Notes under the pieces: generated by a model | What the model saw: the letters and a program-made list of their open reading frames with translations, nothing else | The model's database searches: none | Told to the model about the DNA's origin: nothing | Made by a program: the position numbers and the translations under genes | Part shown: in pieces, positions 16,613-24,913 of the stretch | How the letters are laid out: every line of letters begins with the position of its first letter | Position numbering within the stretch: the stretch's first letter is position 1 | Origin: Planctomycetota bacterium | GTDB lineage: Bacteria; Planctomycetota; Planctomycetia; Gemmatales; Gemmataceae | Direction: 5' to 3' | DNA: 45,723 nucleotides | NCBI GenBank assembly: GCA_016191165.1 | Contig: JACPPF010000024.1 | Span: 1-45,723 of the forward strand

Positions 16613-17380
16613 ATGTGCACAGTCACCATCATCCGCCACGGCGCGGGCATCCGTCTGGCGTGCAACCGGGATGAATCGCGGCAGCGGCCCGCCGCGCTGC
16701 CGCCGCGCGTCGCCGTGACGGACAGTCGGCAGGCGTTGATGCCAATCGATCCGCAATCCGGAGGAACGTGGATTGCCGCCAATGACGCGGGGCTGATCTT
16801 CACGCTGCTTAACGCGTATGCGATTCCGTGGAAACCAAACGTGCCGCCCGCATCGAGAAAAAGTCGCGGCAGGATCATTCCGTCACTCCTATCGGCGACC
16901 ACCCTGGCCGTGGCGAATAAACGTCTGGAATCACTGGCCCTTTCGGAGTGGCCGCCGTTTCGCCTGGTGATTGCTGATCGGCACGCCTGCGACGATTTTC
17001 GTTTCGATGGGAACGACCTCCTGCGAACCTCCAGGCGGATTGACGTCGAAGTGTTGATGTTCACCTCATCGGGCCTTGGCGACGAGGTCGTCGATGCTCC
17101 AAGGCGCGCGTTGCTTGCCGATTTTTTCAGACCTGGCCGCGACCAGGCGTCGGAACAGGATGCGTATCATCGCCATTCCTGGCCTCAACGCCGGCATCTG
17201 AGCGTCTGCATGAGCCGGCCGGAGGCGCGGACCGTCAGTTTCACAACCGTGGATGTCGCCGCGGATCACGTGCGGATGACCTATGTCCCAGACGCGCCGG
17301 ATCAACCGGCGCCGGCAATTTCGGGAGTGCTAAATCTAGCGAGGTTTCCACCTCAGACCAAAGCAACCCACGCATACTAG
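16613..17380 (+). CDS. TANGO2/NRDE family protein
   Basis: This 255-aa protein belongs to the NRDE (TANGO2, DUF833) family, which is related to N-terminal nucleophile hydrolases. The N-terminus MCTVTII places a cysteine at position 2, as in the family, and the eponymous motif is intact: ACNRDES (N18-R19-D20-E21). GGTWIAANDAGLIFTLLNAY is also characteristic. The eukaryotic member has been linked to haem or lipid handling; the bacterial role is not settled. The ATG at 16613 is set by the MCT start. A possible -10 (TACAAT, 16598-16603) lies very close to the ATG. The last two residues and stop (GCA TAC TAG) come from the left arm of a downstream palindrome, so the C-terminus may have been reset by that element. 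Confidence 0.88.
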   Translation: MCTVTIIRHGAGIRLACNRDESRQRPAALPPRVAVTDSRQALMPIDPQSGGTWIAANDAGLIFTLLNAYAIPWKPNVPPASRKSRGRIIPSLLSATTLAVANKRLESLALSEWPPFRLVIADRHACDDFRFDGNDLLRTSRRIDVEVLMFTSSGLGDEVVDAPRRALLADFFRPGRDQASEQDAYHRHSWPQRRHLSVCMSRPEARTVSFTTVDVAADHVRMTYVPDAPDQPAPAISGVLNLARFPPQTKATHAY

Positions 17381-17444
17381 CCCGAAGCGTAAGCGAGGGA
17401 TCGCTTGCAACGGAAAACCTCGCTAACGCTTCGGGCTAGTATGC
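17372..17444. repeat. Palindrome overlapping the TANGO2-gene stop codon
   Basis: The arms 17372-17398 and 17418-17444 are inverted repeats matching at 26 of 27 positions. The left arm reads GCATACTAGCCCGAAGCGTA and continues AGCGAGG; a 19-nt loop separates the arms. The AGCCCGAAGCGTAAGCG core is close to the ACCAGCCC..GCGCAAGCG family. It may also serve as a terminator. Confidence 0.75.
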
Positions 17445-17701
17445 AAACTTGACTCAATCGCCATGAGTTTCGCCCGATTCGACGTAAACCATTGATTGCC
17501 AATCCTTTCTGCTTTTGACACCCTTGCCAAACCCCTTGGCGGCACGGTAGTTGCTAATTCACAATCAACGGAAGCAAAACCCAAGGGCAATTCTCTCCCG
17601 CCTTGGCCTCTCCAACCTGCTTTCCCGAAATGACTCTCTCGCTTGGTCAACCAAACTTGTTTGGGGCGCTCTCCCTTTGCGCCGAGCGAAAGGAACGTGG
17701 G

Positions 17702-19858
17702 TTGAAACACTTAGGTGAAAACATTTGCCCCTATTGCGGGGTCGGCTGCCGGCTGGCATTTGAAAAAGATAACGGCAACGGCCTCCGCGTTCGCGGCGTC
17801 GAAACCGCTGCGGCCAACCTCGGCGGCATCTGCGCCAAGGGCGCTCAACTCGGGCCCACCGTCAACACGCCAGATCGTTTGGCACATCCTCAGCTTCGTC
17901 TTGGCCGAAAGGACGATTTTCGCCAGGTTGATTGGACCACCGCGCTCAGCTACGTGCGCGAGATCTTCACCAACATCCTCAATACCTACGGCCCCGAGGC
18001 CATCGCATTTTACGGCAGCGGGCAACTCGACACCGAAGCGGTCTATTTGATTACCAAGCTGTTCAAGGGGCACCTCGGCTGCAACAACACGGATTCCAAC
18101 AGCCGGCTTTGCATGGCCGCCGCCGTGGCTGGATATCGATCAAGCCTGGGCAGCGACGGGCCGCCGACCTGCTATGACGACATCGACGAGGCCGACACGA
18201 TCGTCATCATGGGCAGCAACATGGCCGAGGCGCACCCGGTGACATTTGACCGGGTCAAGGCGTCGAAGCAAAGGCGCCCCGACCAGCAGATCATCGTCAT
18301 CGATCCGCGCCGCACCGCGACGGCGGCGTGCGCGGATATCTTTCTACCGGTCGCGCCCGGCGGTGACATCGCCCTGCTCAACGCGCTGGGCCGCTTGCTG
18401 CTTGACCGCGGTGGCATCGACGAAACTTTCATCGCCAACCACACACGTGATTTCGATGCGTATCGCAAATTTCTATTGCAGCAAGACGTCGCCGAGCTTT
18501 GCCAGATCGCCGGCGTTCCGCTGGAAGACGTGTATCGCGTCGCCCGGCTCTTGCACGCCGCCAAGGGCTTCCTCAGCTTCTACTGCATGGGGCTCAACCA
18601 GAGCACCGTCGGTATGTGGAAGAACAACAGCCTGATCAATCTCCATCTGCTGCTTGGGCAAATCGGCAAGCCCGGCGCCGGGCCGTTCTCGCTCACCGGT
18701 CAGCCCAACGCGATGGGCGGGCGCGAAGGCGGACTCCTGTCGCACCTACTACCTGGTTATCGCACGGTCGAGGACGCGGCCCAGCGCGAGTTCGCCGAAA
18801 AGTTCTGGGGCCGCAGTCCGGGGACCATCAATCCCAAGCCCGGCCTGACCGCGGTCGAGATGTTTCGCAATCTGGAAAAGGGCAAACTCAAGGCGATCTG
18901 GATCGCGGCCACCAATCCCGCCGTGAGTTTGCCCGACTTGCACCAAGTCCGGCGTGCGCTGGCCAAGGCGCAGCTTGTTGTTGTCAACGAGGCCTATCAT
19001 CCTACTGAAACTACCTGCCTGGCCGACGTGATTTTGCCCGCGGCCCAGTTTGGCGAAAAGGAATGGACCAGCACCAACAGCGAACGCATGATCGGCTACA
19101 GCCCCAAGCTCTGGGATCCGCCGGGCGAAGCGCTTTCCGATTGGGAGATCCTTGCCCGTTTTGCCACAACGATGGGCTTCAAGAGCTTCAACTACACCAG
19201 CGCCGCCCAGGTATGGGACGAATACATCCAGATGACCCATGGCCGACCGTGCGACATGGCCGGCGCCACCAGCCAGCGACTTCGTCAGGAAACCAGCCTT
19301 CAATGGCCCTGCCCAACGATCGATCATCCTGGCACCAAACGGTGCTATCTGGACCACAAATTTCCCACGCCAGATGGCAGGGCGATCTTTTTACCTCGCG
19401 ATCAGAAAGAACCCCGTGAGGTTCCCGATCACGAGTTCCCGTTCATCCTGACGACGGGCCGACTTTACACCCACTGGCACACGCTGACGCGCACGGCCAA
19501 GGCGGACAAGCTGGTGCGCCGCGAGCCGGGGCCGTTCGTCGAAATCAACCCAACCGATGCGGCCAAATTGGATATCGAGGCCGGCGATAATGTGCAGATC
19601 ACAAGCCGGCGCGGCACGATTCAGCTGCCCGCCCGGCTCCGTGACGGAGTCTCGCCGGGCATGGTGTTCGTGCCCTTTCACTGGGGCGATCTTTATGGCG
19701 AAGGCAATTCAGCAAATTACCTGACCATCAGCGCCATCGGGCGAGTCGCCAAGCAACCGGAGCTAAAGTTCTGCGCGGTGAGTCTGGAAAAGGTACCGCA
19801 ACCCCGGAAGTCCGCCCTACCCTTGCCAATGATTGTCCAGGAAGAACTCGCCGTCTAA
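17702..19858 (+). CDS. narB: Assimilatory nitrate reductase (NarB/NasA-like), molybdopterin oxidoreductase
   Basis: This is a large cytoplasmic molybdoenzyme of the DMSO-reductase family that reduces nitrate to nitrite. Four cysteines of a [4Fe-4S] site lie at C9, C12 and C16 (CPYCGVGC) and C44 (GGICAKG), counting from TTG 17702. The Mo-ligand cysteine is in NSRLCMAAAVAGY (C137). MGLNQSTVGMWKNN, FSLTGQPNAMGGREGG and the C-terminal molybdopterin dinucleotide-binding domain (RLYTHWHTLTRTAKAD) match NarB-type enzymes. The product of 718 aa fits the family length. I chose TTG 17702 because AAAGGA lies seven bases upstream and it gives the usual short N-terminus; ATG 17603 or 17630 would add 24-33 unusual residues. 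No nitrite reductase, nitrate transporter or cofactor genes are adjacent. A formate dehydrogenase is the main alternative and is less likely. Confidence 0.85.
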   Translation: MKHLGENICPYCGVGCRLAFEKDNGNGLRVRGVETAAANLGGICAKGAQLGPTVNTPDRLAHPQLRLGRKDDFRQVDWTTALSYVREIFTNILNTYGPEAIAFYGSGQLDTEAVYLITKLFKGHLGCNNTDSNSRLCMAAAVAGYRSSLGSDGPPTCYDDIDEADTIVIMGSNMAEAHPVTFDRVKASKQRRPDQQIIVIDPRRTATAACADIFLPVAPGGDIALLNALGRLLLDRGGIDETFIANHTRDFDAYRKFLLQQDVAELCQIAGVPLEDVYRVARLLHAAKGFLSFYCMGLNQSTVGMWKNNSLINLHLLLGQIGKPGAGPFSLTGQPNAMGGREGGLLSHLLPGYRTVEDAAQREFAEKFWGRSPGTINPKPGLTAVEMFRNLEKGKLKAIWIAATNPAVSLPDLHQVRRALAKAQLVVVNEAYHPTETTCLADVILPAAQFGEKEWTSTNSERMIGYSPKLWDPPGEALSDWEILARFATTMGFKSFNYTSAAQVWDEYIQMTHGRPCDMAGATSQRLRQETSLQWPCPTIDHPGTKRCYLDHKFPTPDGRAIFLPRDQKEPREVPDHEFPFILTTGRLYTHWHTLTRTAKADKLVRREPGPFVEINPTDAAKLDIEAGDNVQITSRRGTIQLPARLRDGVSPGMVFVPFHWGDLYGEGNSANYLTISAIGRVAKQPELKFCAVSLEKVPQPRKSALPLPMIVQEELAV

Positions 19859-19862
19859 CCAA

Positions 19863-20138
19863 AATACCGTTTGTCGAAGAGCCCTTGACCAGCCCCCCAG
19901 CGCAAGCTGTGGGAGGACCGCCCAAACCCCACCCTTGCCACATCTTTCAAAGGTGGTGTAACCTTCCGAACGACAAGCAGATACGGCCGAATCGCCCATA
20001 TTTGGGCGCTATGAATGCAAGTACCGCAACTGCATAGGCTTCCAACGCCGTATCGTATTTACTTTCAATGAGTTACGTCATCCTTGAAAGATGTTGTTGT
20101 GAGTGGGGCTGGTATCGCTCCGCTTGACGAAAGGTATT
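19863..20138. repeat. Inverted pair of AATACC...ACCAGCCCC repeats (possible non-autonomous element)
   Basis: The left arm (19863-19896) starts AATACCGTTTGTCGAAG and ends ACCAGCCCC. The right arm (20105-20138) is its inverse, GGGGCTGGTATC...AAGGTATT. The arms agree at roughly 24 of 34 positions. A GCAA hairpin (CCCCCAGC-GCAA-GCTGTGGG) sits at the inner end of the left arm. The roughly 210 bp between the arms contain no ORF or feature that I recognise. Together with the element that follows, this explains most of the 580-bp gene-free stretch 19859-20438. Confidence 0.55.
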
Positions 20139-20194
20139 GCGGTTAGCCGCCCCGGATTATCCACGTTGCCGAAGGCCGAGTTTTGCAACCAATC

Positions 20195-20363
20195 GGCCTC
20201 AATGTTCAAATCCATCAATTTTAGCGGAACAAACAATCCGCGAGCCGTCGGGCTTGTCCCGGCGGTGAATCGAGGCGGAGGGGGGAGTTTACCGCCGGGA
20301 CAAGCCCGGCGGCTCGCTGGGACAAGCCCGGCGGCTCGCTGTGACTTTCACTTGAACTAGGCC
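20195..20363. mobile_element. Second copy of the 55-196 MITE-like element
   Basis: It shares with the copy at 55-196 the edge GTTCAAATCCATC, the segment TTTTAGNGNAACAAACAATC, the inverted GCCGGGCTTGTCCCGGC cores, and the right end CACTTGAACTAGGCC. A GACAAGCCCGGCGGCTCGCT unit is duplicated internally. The left end (GGCCTCAATGTTCAA) has diverged and no target duplication is visible, so this copy looks older. Confidence 0.7.
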
Positions 20364-20438
20364 TGGGACTCTGTGAGCAATCTCGTTTGCACTTGACCAA
20401 ACGCTGCCTCAGGTTATGGTCCGCCACCTCCCGAAATC

Positions 20439-21353
20439 TTGAATGTAAAGCGAGAACTGTCTTTGGGCCGAGTCTGCTGGCTGGCGCTGATTCTTTGCGT
20501 GCCTGGCACGCTTTCCGGTTGTTTTACCGGCGAGGCCAGTCAGCGCGCGTCGTGGCTGAAGAAGTTTCAACAGCAGGCCACTCCTCCCGACCACGCGATT
20601 CTCGAAATCGCCTTGCTGGAGCGACCGATTGGCGATGCGTTAATCAACGACCGCATCTGGAAGGAAACGGACGAGTTCATCGTCGATGATCCCGAACGCC
20701 GCCGTGCCATCGAAGAAAACGGTTTGCGGCTAGGCCAACTTGTCGGCGCGCCGCCACGCGAATTTCAGCAAATGCTCCTGTCGAAACGCTGCTGTGTCAA
20801 CTCCCAGGCGCGGATTTTTCCGGCCGGGAAGGCGGTGCCGATCTGGCTCGGTGCGGGTGTGCCGCACACCTTCTTTGACTTCGTAATCGGCAACCGTCGC
20901 CAGGAGGTTTCCTTCGACCAGGCTCGCTTCGGTCTGGAGGTAACCGCGACTTTCACCAAGGACGGGCGAACCCGCTTGACCTTTACGCCGCAGGTTGAAA
21001 ACGGGGAACAGCTCTTGCCGTTCCAGGCCGATCCCGAGAATTCCACCTGGAAGTTGCGCATCGAGAAAGCAAGCAAGAAATATCCGGAGCTGGGCTGGGA
21101 AGCCACGCTCGGCGCGAACCAGTACCTCGTGGTGGGGGCGCGTTTGGAGCGGGATCGCACGCTGGGGCCAACGGCGTTTGTTCAGCTGGACGGCGTGTCC
21201 GGTGTCCAGCGCTTGTTGGTGATTCGCAACTGCCGGTCGGTGACTGGCCACGAGGCGCAGGAAAACACGGTAGCCGCCTTGATCGCCGCGGACCGCACAC
21301 CGCCGCTGGCGTTGCAGGCGACGATTCCCGTCTCCCGTGCCAAGGCGCAATGA
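20439..21353 (+). CDS. Putative lipoprotein of unknown function
   Basis: I do not recognise a family. The 304-aa product begins with an arginine-containing n-region, a hydrophobic stretch (VCWLALILCVPGT) and a lipobox LSGC, predicting a lipoprotein anchored by the cysteine at about residue 28. The mature part is a mixed alpha/beta sequence with IGDALINDRIWKETDEFIVDDPERRRAIEENGLRLGQLVG and a pair of adjacent cysteines (SKRCCVNSQARIF). The start is a TTG at 20439; a GTG at 20445 is an alternative. It follows the MITE-like element and precedes rtcA by 114 bp. The coding signal is good, but no function can be given. Confidence 0.72.
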   Translation: MNVKRELSLGRVCWLALILCVPGTLSGCFTGEASQRASWLKKFQQQATPPDHAILEIALLERPIGDALINDRIWKETDEFIVDDPERRRAIEENGLRLGQLVGAPPREFQQMLLSKRCCVNSQARIFPAGKAVPIWLGAGVPHTFFDFVIGNRRQEVSFDQARFGLEVTATFTKDGRTRLTFTPQVENGEQLLPFQADPENSTWKLRIEKASKKYPELGWEATLGANQYLVVGARLERDRTLGPTAFVQLDGVSGVQRLLVIRNCRSVTGHEAQENTVAALIAADRTPPLALQATIPVSRAKAQ

Positions 21354-21467
21354 GTTTGCCCCACGAGCCCGAGCGGTGGTCCGATATCCCGTTTCGTCGC
21401 TCACGCTTTTTGCTCGTAGTCAAGAAAACGTGTGAACACACGGCCCCTTGGTGCTCTCCTATTCTCC

Positions 21468-22502
21468 ATGAGTAAATCGCTAATCGTGATTGACGGCGCC
21501 CAGGGCGAAGGAGGCGGGCAGGTGCTGCGCACGAGCTTGGCCCTGGCGCTCATCACCGGCAAGCCATTCCGGCTGCGCAACATCCGCGCGCGGCGATCCA
21601 GGCCCGGCTTGCAGGCGCAACACCTGATGAGCGTGCGAGCCGCCGCCGAGATCGGCGCGGCCAAGCTGCGCGGCGCCAGCCTGGGCAGCGTCGATCTTAC
21701 TTTCGAACCGGGCCAGGTCACGGCGGGCGACTACCACTTCAAGATCGGCACGGCCGGGGCCACGAGTTTGGTATTGCACACGATCTACCTGCCGCTCGCG
21801 CTTTCGGGCGGCGCGAGCACCGTCATCATCGAGGGCGGCACGCACGTCAAGGCGAGCCCCTGCTTTCATTTTCTGGCCCGTACCTGGACCGCGTACCTCA
21901 AGGCGATTGGCATCAACGGCGACGTGACCTTGCAGCGTGTCGGATTCTACCCGCGCGGCGGTGGCGCCATCACCGCTCGCATCGAGCCTTGCGAGTGTCC
22001 CCTGCCCTTCTTTGGCCTGACGGCCGCGCCGATTACCACGGCCAGCATCGTGACGGTCCTTGCCGGGTTGCCGTCGCAAATCGGCGATCGATTGCGCCAG
22101 CGCGCGGCGAACCGACTTGGCAACCTTGGCCTGGAGGTTGAAACCCGGATGGAAACGCACACGGGCGGCCCGGGTTGCATCCTTGGCATCGAGTTGCCCA
22201 CGGCGCCCGCGCCAACGTTCCTGTTTGCTCTGGGCGAAAAAGGCACGCCCGCGGAGGCGGTCGCCGACGAGGCCGCTTCAATCGTCGCGGACTTCCTGCG
22301 AGCCGACCCACTCGGCGTCGATGAACACAGTGCCGATCATCTGCTGCTGCCGCTGTCACTGGCTGAGGGGGCGTCCGAATTTCGTGTCGCCAGCCTTTCG
22401 TCGCATCTGCTCACAAACGCGGACGTAATCGGGCATTTCCTGGAGCGGAGCATCACGTTTGAGGGGACCCAGGGGGAACCGGGAACGGTTCGGTTTGGAT
22501 AG
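21468..22502 (+). CDS. rtcA: RNA 3'-terminal phosphate cyclase
   Basis: This 344-aa protein is RtcA, which converts an RNA 3'-phosphate to a 2',3'-cyclic phosphate using ATP through a covalent enzyme-AMP intermediate. The N-terminus IDGAQGEGGGQVLRTSLALALITGKP is diagnostic. The motif RPGLQAQHLMSVRAAAEIGAAKLRGA and the C-terminal SSHLLTNADVIGHFL follow; the His in that last motif (H313) corresponds to the adenylated histidine. The ATG at 21468 gives the usual N-terminus; the longer ORF to 21432 adds 12 residues. It is not beside rtcB or rtcR, so it lacks the sigma-54 operon context of Escherichia coli. Its last 50 bases overlap the convergent MFS gene. Confidence 0.95.
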   Translation: MSKSLIVIDGAQGEGGGQVLRTSLALALITGKPFRLRNIRARRSRPGLQAQHLMSVRAAAEIGAAKLRGASLGSVDLTFEPGQVTAGDYHFKIGTAGATSLVLHTIYLPLALSGGASTVIIEGGTHVKASPCFHFLARTWTAYLKAIGINGDVTLQRVGFYPRGGGAITARIEPCECPLPFFGLTAAPITTASIVTVLAGLPSQIGDRLRQRAANRLGNLGLEVETRMETHTGGPGCILGIELPTAPAPTFLFALGEKGTPAEAVADEAASIVADFLRADPLGVDEHSADHLLLPLSLAEGASEFRVASLSSHLLTNADVIGHFLERSITFEGTQGEPGTVRFG

Positions 22503-23826
22503 GGTCCTTCGATGGTTCGCCCAGTGCGGAGATCGCTTCGGTGTCGCGATCGACATATTTGGCGCCGATAAGCCAAAGGCCAGCGCCGACGAGGCAGAGA
22601 AACGACACCGCCAGGAAACCCATATTCATGTCGCCGCTGACGCCGTTGATCAGACCGATGAGCGTCGGCGAAATCGCGTCGCCAAGAGCGTGAATAATCA
22701 GGATATTCAGGGCAAAAGCGCTCGCACGGGTTGCGGGATGGGTCACGTTGGCCAAAATCGTATTGGTCGGCCCGGTGTTGAAGAAGAGACAAAAGCAAGC
22801 GAAAAAAACGAACACCCATGCCGCGGGAAACGGCGTCCAGAGTACGCACAGGATGAACGGAAACGCCAGCGCCATGGCCGCGGCCGATACGACGAAATAG
22901 GCGCCCTTGATTCGGGGTTTCAGCAGGTCGCCCAAGATACCGCCGACGATGGTTCCCGTCAGGCCGGAGACGACGACGATGATGCCGAACAGGACGTTGA
23001 CCTCATCCAGTTCGCCGGCGCCGCGTCGTTCGGCGTAACGGGGCATCCAGAACGCCATGCCGCCCAGGGCGAAGGTCATGGCCGTCATGCCGGCGGTGTT
23101 GATCGTGTAGGATGGTGTCTTCAAGATGTGAAGATAGTCGCGCCAGCTCGCGTTGCGCGCGCCGCCCTGACCGCTGACCTTGGCACGCGGTGGATCGCGC
23201 ATCAAAAAACACCAGATCCCCAGCAAGATGCCCGGCGGTACGACCACATAGAACGCCCAGCGCCAGGCCTCGCCGACGCCCCCGGCCCAGGCGGTCACCT
23301 GTCCGCCCAGCACGTAACCCAGGGCGCTGCCGACCGGGATGGCCATGTAAAACATCGCCATCATTCGGCCACGATTTTCGACCGGAAACAGATCGGCGAT
23401 CATGGTCGGTGCCGCGGGCCCATAAGCGGCCTCCCCGACGCCCACGAGACAGCGGGTCAAAAGGAGAATGGTGAACGTTCCCGCCAGCCCGGTGGCCCCG
23501 GTCGCCAGGCTCCACGCGATCACGCCGATGCCGACCAATAACCAGCGCGGCACCCGATCCGCGAGCAGGCCGAAAACGGGTGCGATCAGGATGTAGGTCA
23601 ACATGAACGCCGTGTTCAAGAGCCCCATCTTCGCTTCGATGGTCGAGTCCACGCGTGTCTTTGTACCCGGCACATAGGGATATTCTTCCTCGGAAAAAAA
23701 GGTCTTCTCGATGCGCGATTCCACCGCCGCGAGGATTTGGCGATCAATGTAGTTGAACAAATTGATCAGGATCAAAAGCGCGAGAGCCACGTTGGCGCGC
23801 GAATTCCATCCGTCCCGGGTCGTCAT
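22453..23826 (-). CDS. MFS transporter, Spinster-like
   Basis: This 457-aa major facilitator superfamily transporter has about 12 membrane segments, starting ALALLILINLFNYIDRQILAAV. This NYIDR motif is typical of the Spinster-like (Spns) and anion/organic-acid subgroup. The loop 2-3 motif GLLADRVPRWLLVGIGVIAWSLATGATGLA and VGVGEAAYGPAAPTMIADLFPVENRGRMMAMFYMAIPVGSALGYVLGG match that group. A likely substrate is a lipid-like or carboxylate compound, which is inference. The ATG at 23826 is favoured; the ORF is open to 23874. The 3' end overlaps that of rtcA by 50 bp in a tail-to-tail arrangement, so antisense interference is possible. Confidence 0.92.
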   Translation of the reverse strand: MTTRDGWNSRANVALALLILINLFNYIDRQILAAVESRIEKTFFSEEEYPYVPGTKTRVDSTIEAKMGLLNTAFMLTYILIAPVFGLLADRVPRWLLVGIGVIAWSLATGATGLAGTFTILLLTRCLVGVGEAAYGPAAPTMIADLFPVENRGRMMAMFYMAIPVGSALGYVLGGQVTAWAGGVGEAWRWAFYVVVPPGILLGIWCFLMRDPPRAKVSGQGGARNASWRDYLHILKTPSYTINTAGMTAMTFALGGMAFWMPRYAERRGAGELDEVNVLFGIIVVVSGLTGTIVGGILGDLLKPRIKGAYFVVSAAAMALAFPFILCVLWTPFPAAWVFVFFACFCLFFNTGPTNTILANVTHPATRASAFALNILIIHALGDAISPTLIGLINGVSGDMNMGFLAVSFLCLVGAGLWLIGAKYVDRDTEAISALGEPSKDPIQTEPFPVPPGSPQT

Positions 23827-23962
23827 GGGGCCGCTCGATCTCAAAGAGGTTGGTGTTCCTGCGTAATCTACCACTTCAGGAGCGTCGCGGGCAAGGGTTG
23901 ACCTGAGCAGGTTGCGCGGCGAAAGGATCGAGAGCGGTTTTTCCTAAATTCTCGGTACTCGG

Positions 23963-23991
23963 TTGCGAATAACGTATTGAGCGTGTAAAAC
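23963..23991 (+). promoter_or_regulatory. Possible sigma-70 promoter for the 24036 gene
   Basis: TTGCGA (23963-23968) and TAAAAC (23986-23991) are separated by 17 bases. Each matches the consensus at 4 of 6 positions, about 45 bases before the GTG start. Confidence 0.3.
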
Positions 23992-24035
23992 AGAAATGAT
24001 CTCCATCCCTTGCACCCAAACAAAGGAGACTTGCC

Positions 24036-24461
24036 GTGACCCTCGACGAAGTGAAAAAACGTTTCGTGGAAGAGGTAAAGCTGCGGGCCTACGATGACAA
24101 GTACATCGACCGCAAAGAGGAGCGTGAAATCCTGCAAATCGCCTTGCAGAACGGCGTCGGTGTCGATTCGGCCCGCGCCGCCCTGGCGCAAGTCTGCGAG
24201 GCGCAGGATTATGTGCTCGAAAGCGCCGTCATCGCCCGGCTCAAGGACATCATCGAGACGTCTGCCGCCAACGACGGCAGTATCGACGAGAAGGAATTCA
24301 ACGATGCCGTTCTCAACTGCAAGAAGTGGACCAAGGGCAAGAAGAACGACATCCAGTGCAAGAAGATGATCATCGAGATCATCGACGACAATTCCTACAA
24401 GACGTCCAAGGGCTGGTTTAGCAGCTGGTACGCCAACGTCAAAAAGGAAGTTGGGGCCTAA
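24036..24461 (+). CDS. Small acidic protein of unknown function
   Basis: This 141-aa soluble protein has no signal peptide. It is rich in Asp/Glu and Lys, largely helical, with an N-terminal segment YIDRKEEREILQIALQNGVGVDSARAAL and a second segment DGSIDEKEFNDAVLNC that looks like an EF-hand-like or TerB-like acidic helix-loop. That similarity is by eye only. The start is GTG at 24036, supported by AAAGGAG seven bases upstream, one of the best Shine-Dalgarno sites in the window, which suggests strong translation. It is followed 155 bp later by rpsR. The function is unknown. Confidence 0.8.
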   Translation: MTLDEVKKRFVEEVKLRAYDDKYIDRKEEREILQIALQNGVGVDSARAALAQVCEAQDYVLESAVIARLKDIIETSAANDGSIDEKEFNDAVLNCKKWTKGKKNDIQCKKMIIEIIDDNSYKTSKGWFSSWYANVKKEVGA

Positions 24462-24474
24462 ACACCGTTGCCGC

Positions 24475-24532
24475 GGTTAGCGACGATTCGAGGTAATGTC
24501 GAACGCCACACCACTTCGACGCGTCGCTAACC
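24475..24532. repeat. GGTTAGCGACG hairpin upstream of rpsR
   Basis: GGTTAGCGACG (24475-24485) pairs with CGTCGCTAACC (24522-24532). An inner GTCGAA/TTCGAC pair extends the structure. It may end the transcript of the gene before it, or fold in the rpsR leader. Confidence 0.5.
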
Positions 24533-24616
24533 ACCACGGTGACGTTGCCAGCCGCCACGACCGACCATATATTGAAGGTTTGCTTTTGTCCCAAACCCGG
24601 AATGAGGTTCGTTTCC

Positions 24617-24859
24617 ATGGTTCGCAAGAAGCTCGGGCGTGGTCGAAAAAATCGTTGTCGCTTTTGCACCAAAGAGGGCTGCCCTCGCCCCGCGTTTGTC
24701 GATTACAAGGACGTGGCGGGCATGAAAAAGATGTGTACGAGCCAGGGCAAGCTTTTTAGCCGAAAGCGCTCCGGGAACTGCGCGACCTTTCAGCGTGCCG
24801 TAAAGGATGCGATCAAACGCGCCCGTTTCATGGCTCTGATGCCCTACGTTGGCGAATAG
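24617..24859 (+). CDS. rpsR: 30S ribosomal protein S18
   Basis: This 80-aa protein is S18, a component of the small ribosomal subunit platform. The core YKD (residues 30-32), the basic GKLFSRKRSG segment and the C-terminal FQRAVKDAIKRARFMALMPYVGE match the family. Cysteines at C14, C17, C22, C40 and C55 (CRFC, EGC, MC, NC) resemble the zinc-type (C+) S18 proteins seen in actinobacteria, where CxxC and a GNC motif are present. The ATG at 24617 follows TGAGG; ATG 24602 would add five residues. Usual neighbours (rpsF, ssb, rplI) are absent, so this may be a lone or second S18 copy. It ends just before a hairpin shared with a convergent gene. Confidence 0.93.
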   Translation: MVRKKLGRGRKNRCRFCTKEGCPRPAFVDYKDVAGMKKMCTSQGKLFSRKRSGNCATFQRAVKDAIKRARFMALMPYVGE

Positions 24860-24882
24860 GGGCTCGTTTAACGGGACGGCGC

Positions 24883-24899
24883 GCCCGCCAAAGGCGGGC
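24883..24899. terminator. GCCCGCC-AAA-GGCGGGC hairpin between convergent genes
   Basis: A perfect 7-bp stem lies between the rpsR stop and the stop of the convergent minus-strand gene, with GTTTAAC/GCTAAAC edges as in other gene-end hairpins. It could terminate both transcripts, although there is no U-tract. Confidence 0.5.
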
Positions 24900-24913
24900 G
24901 GCTAAACGGCGGT

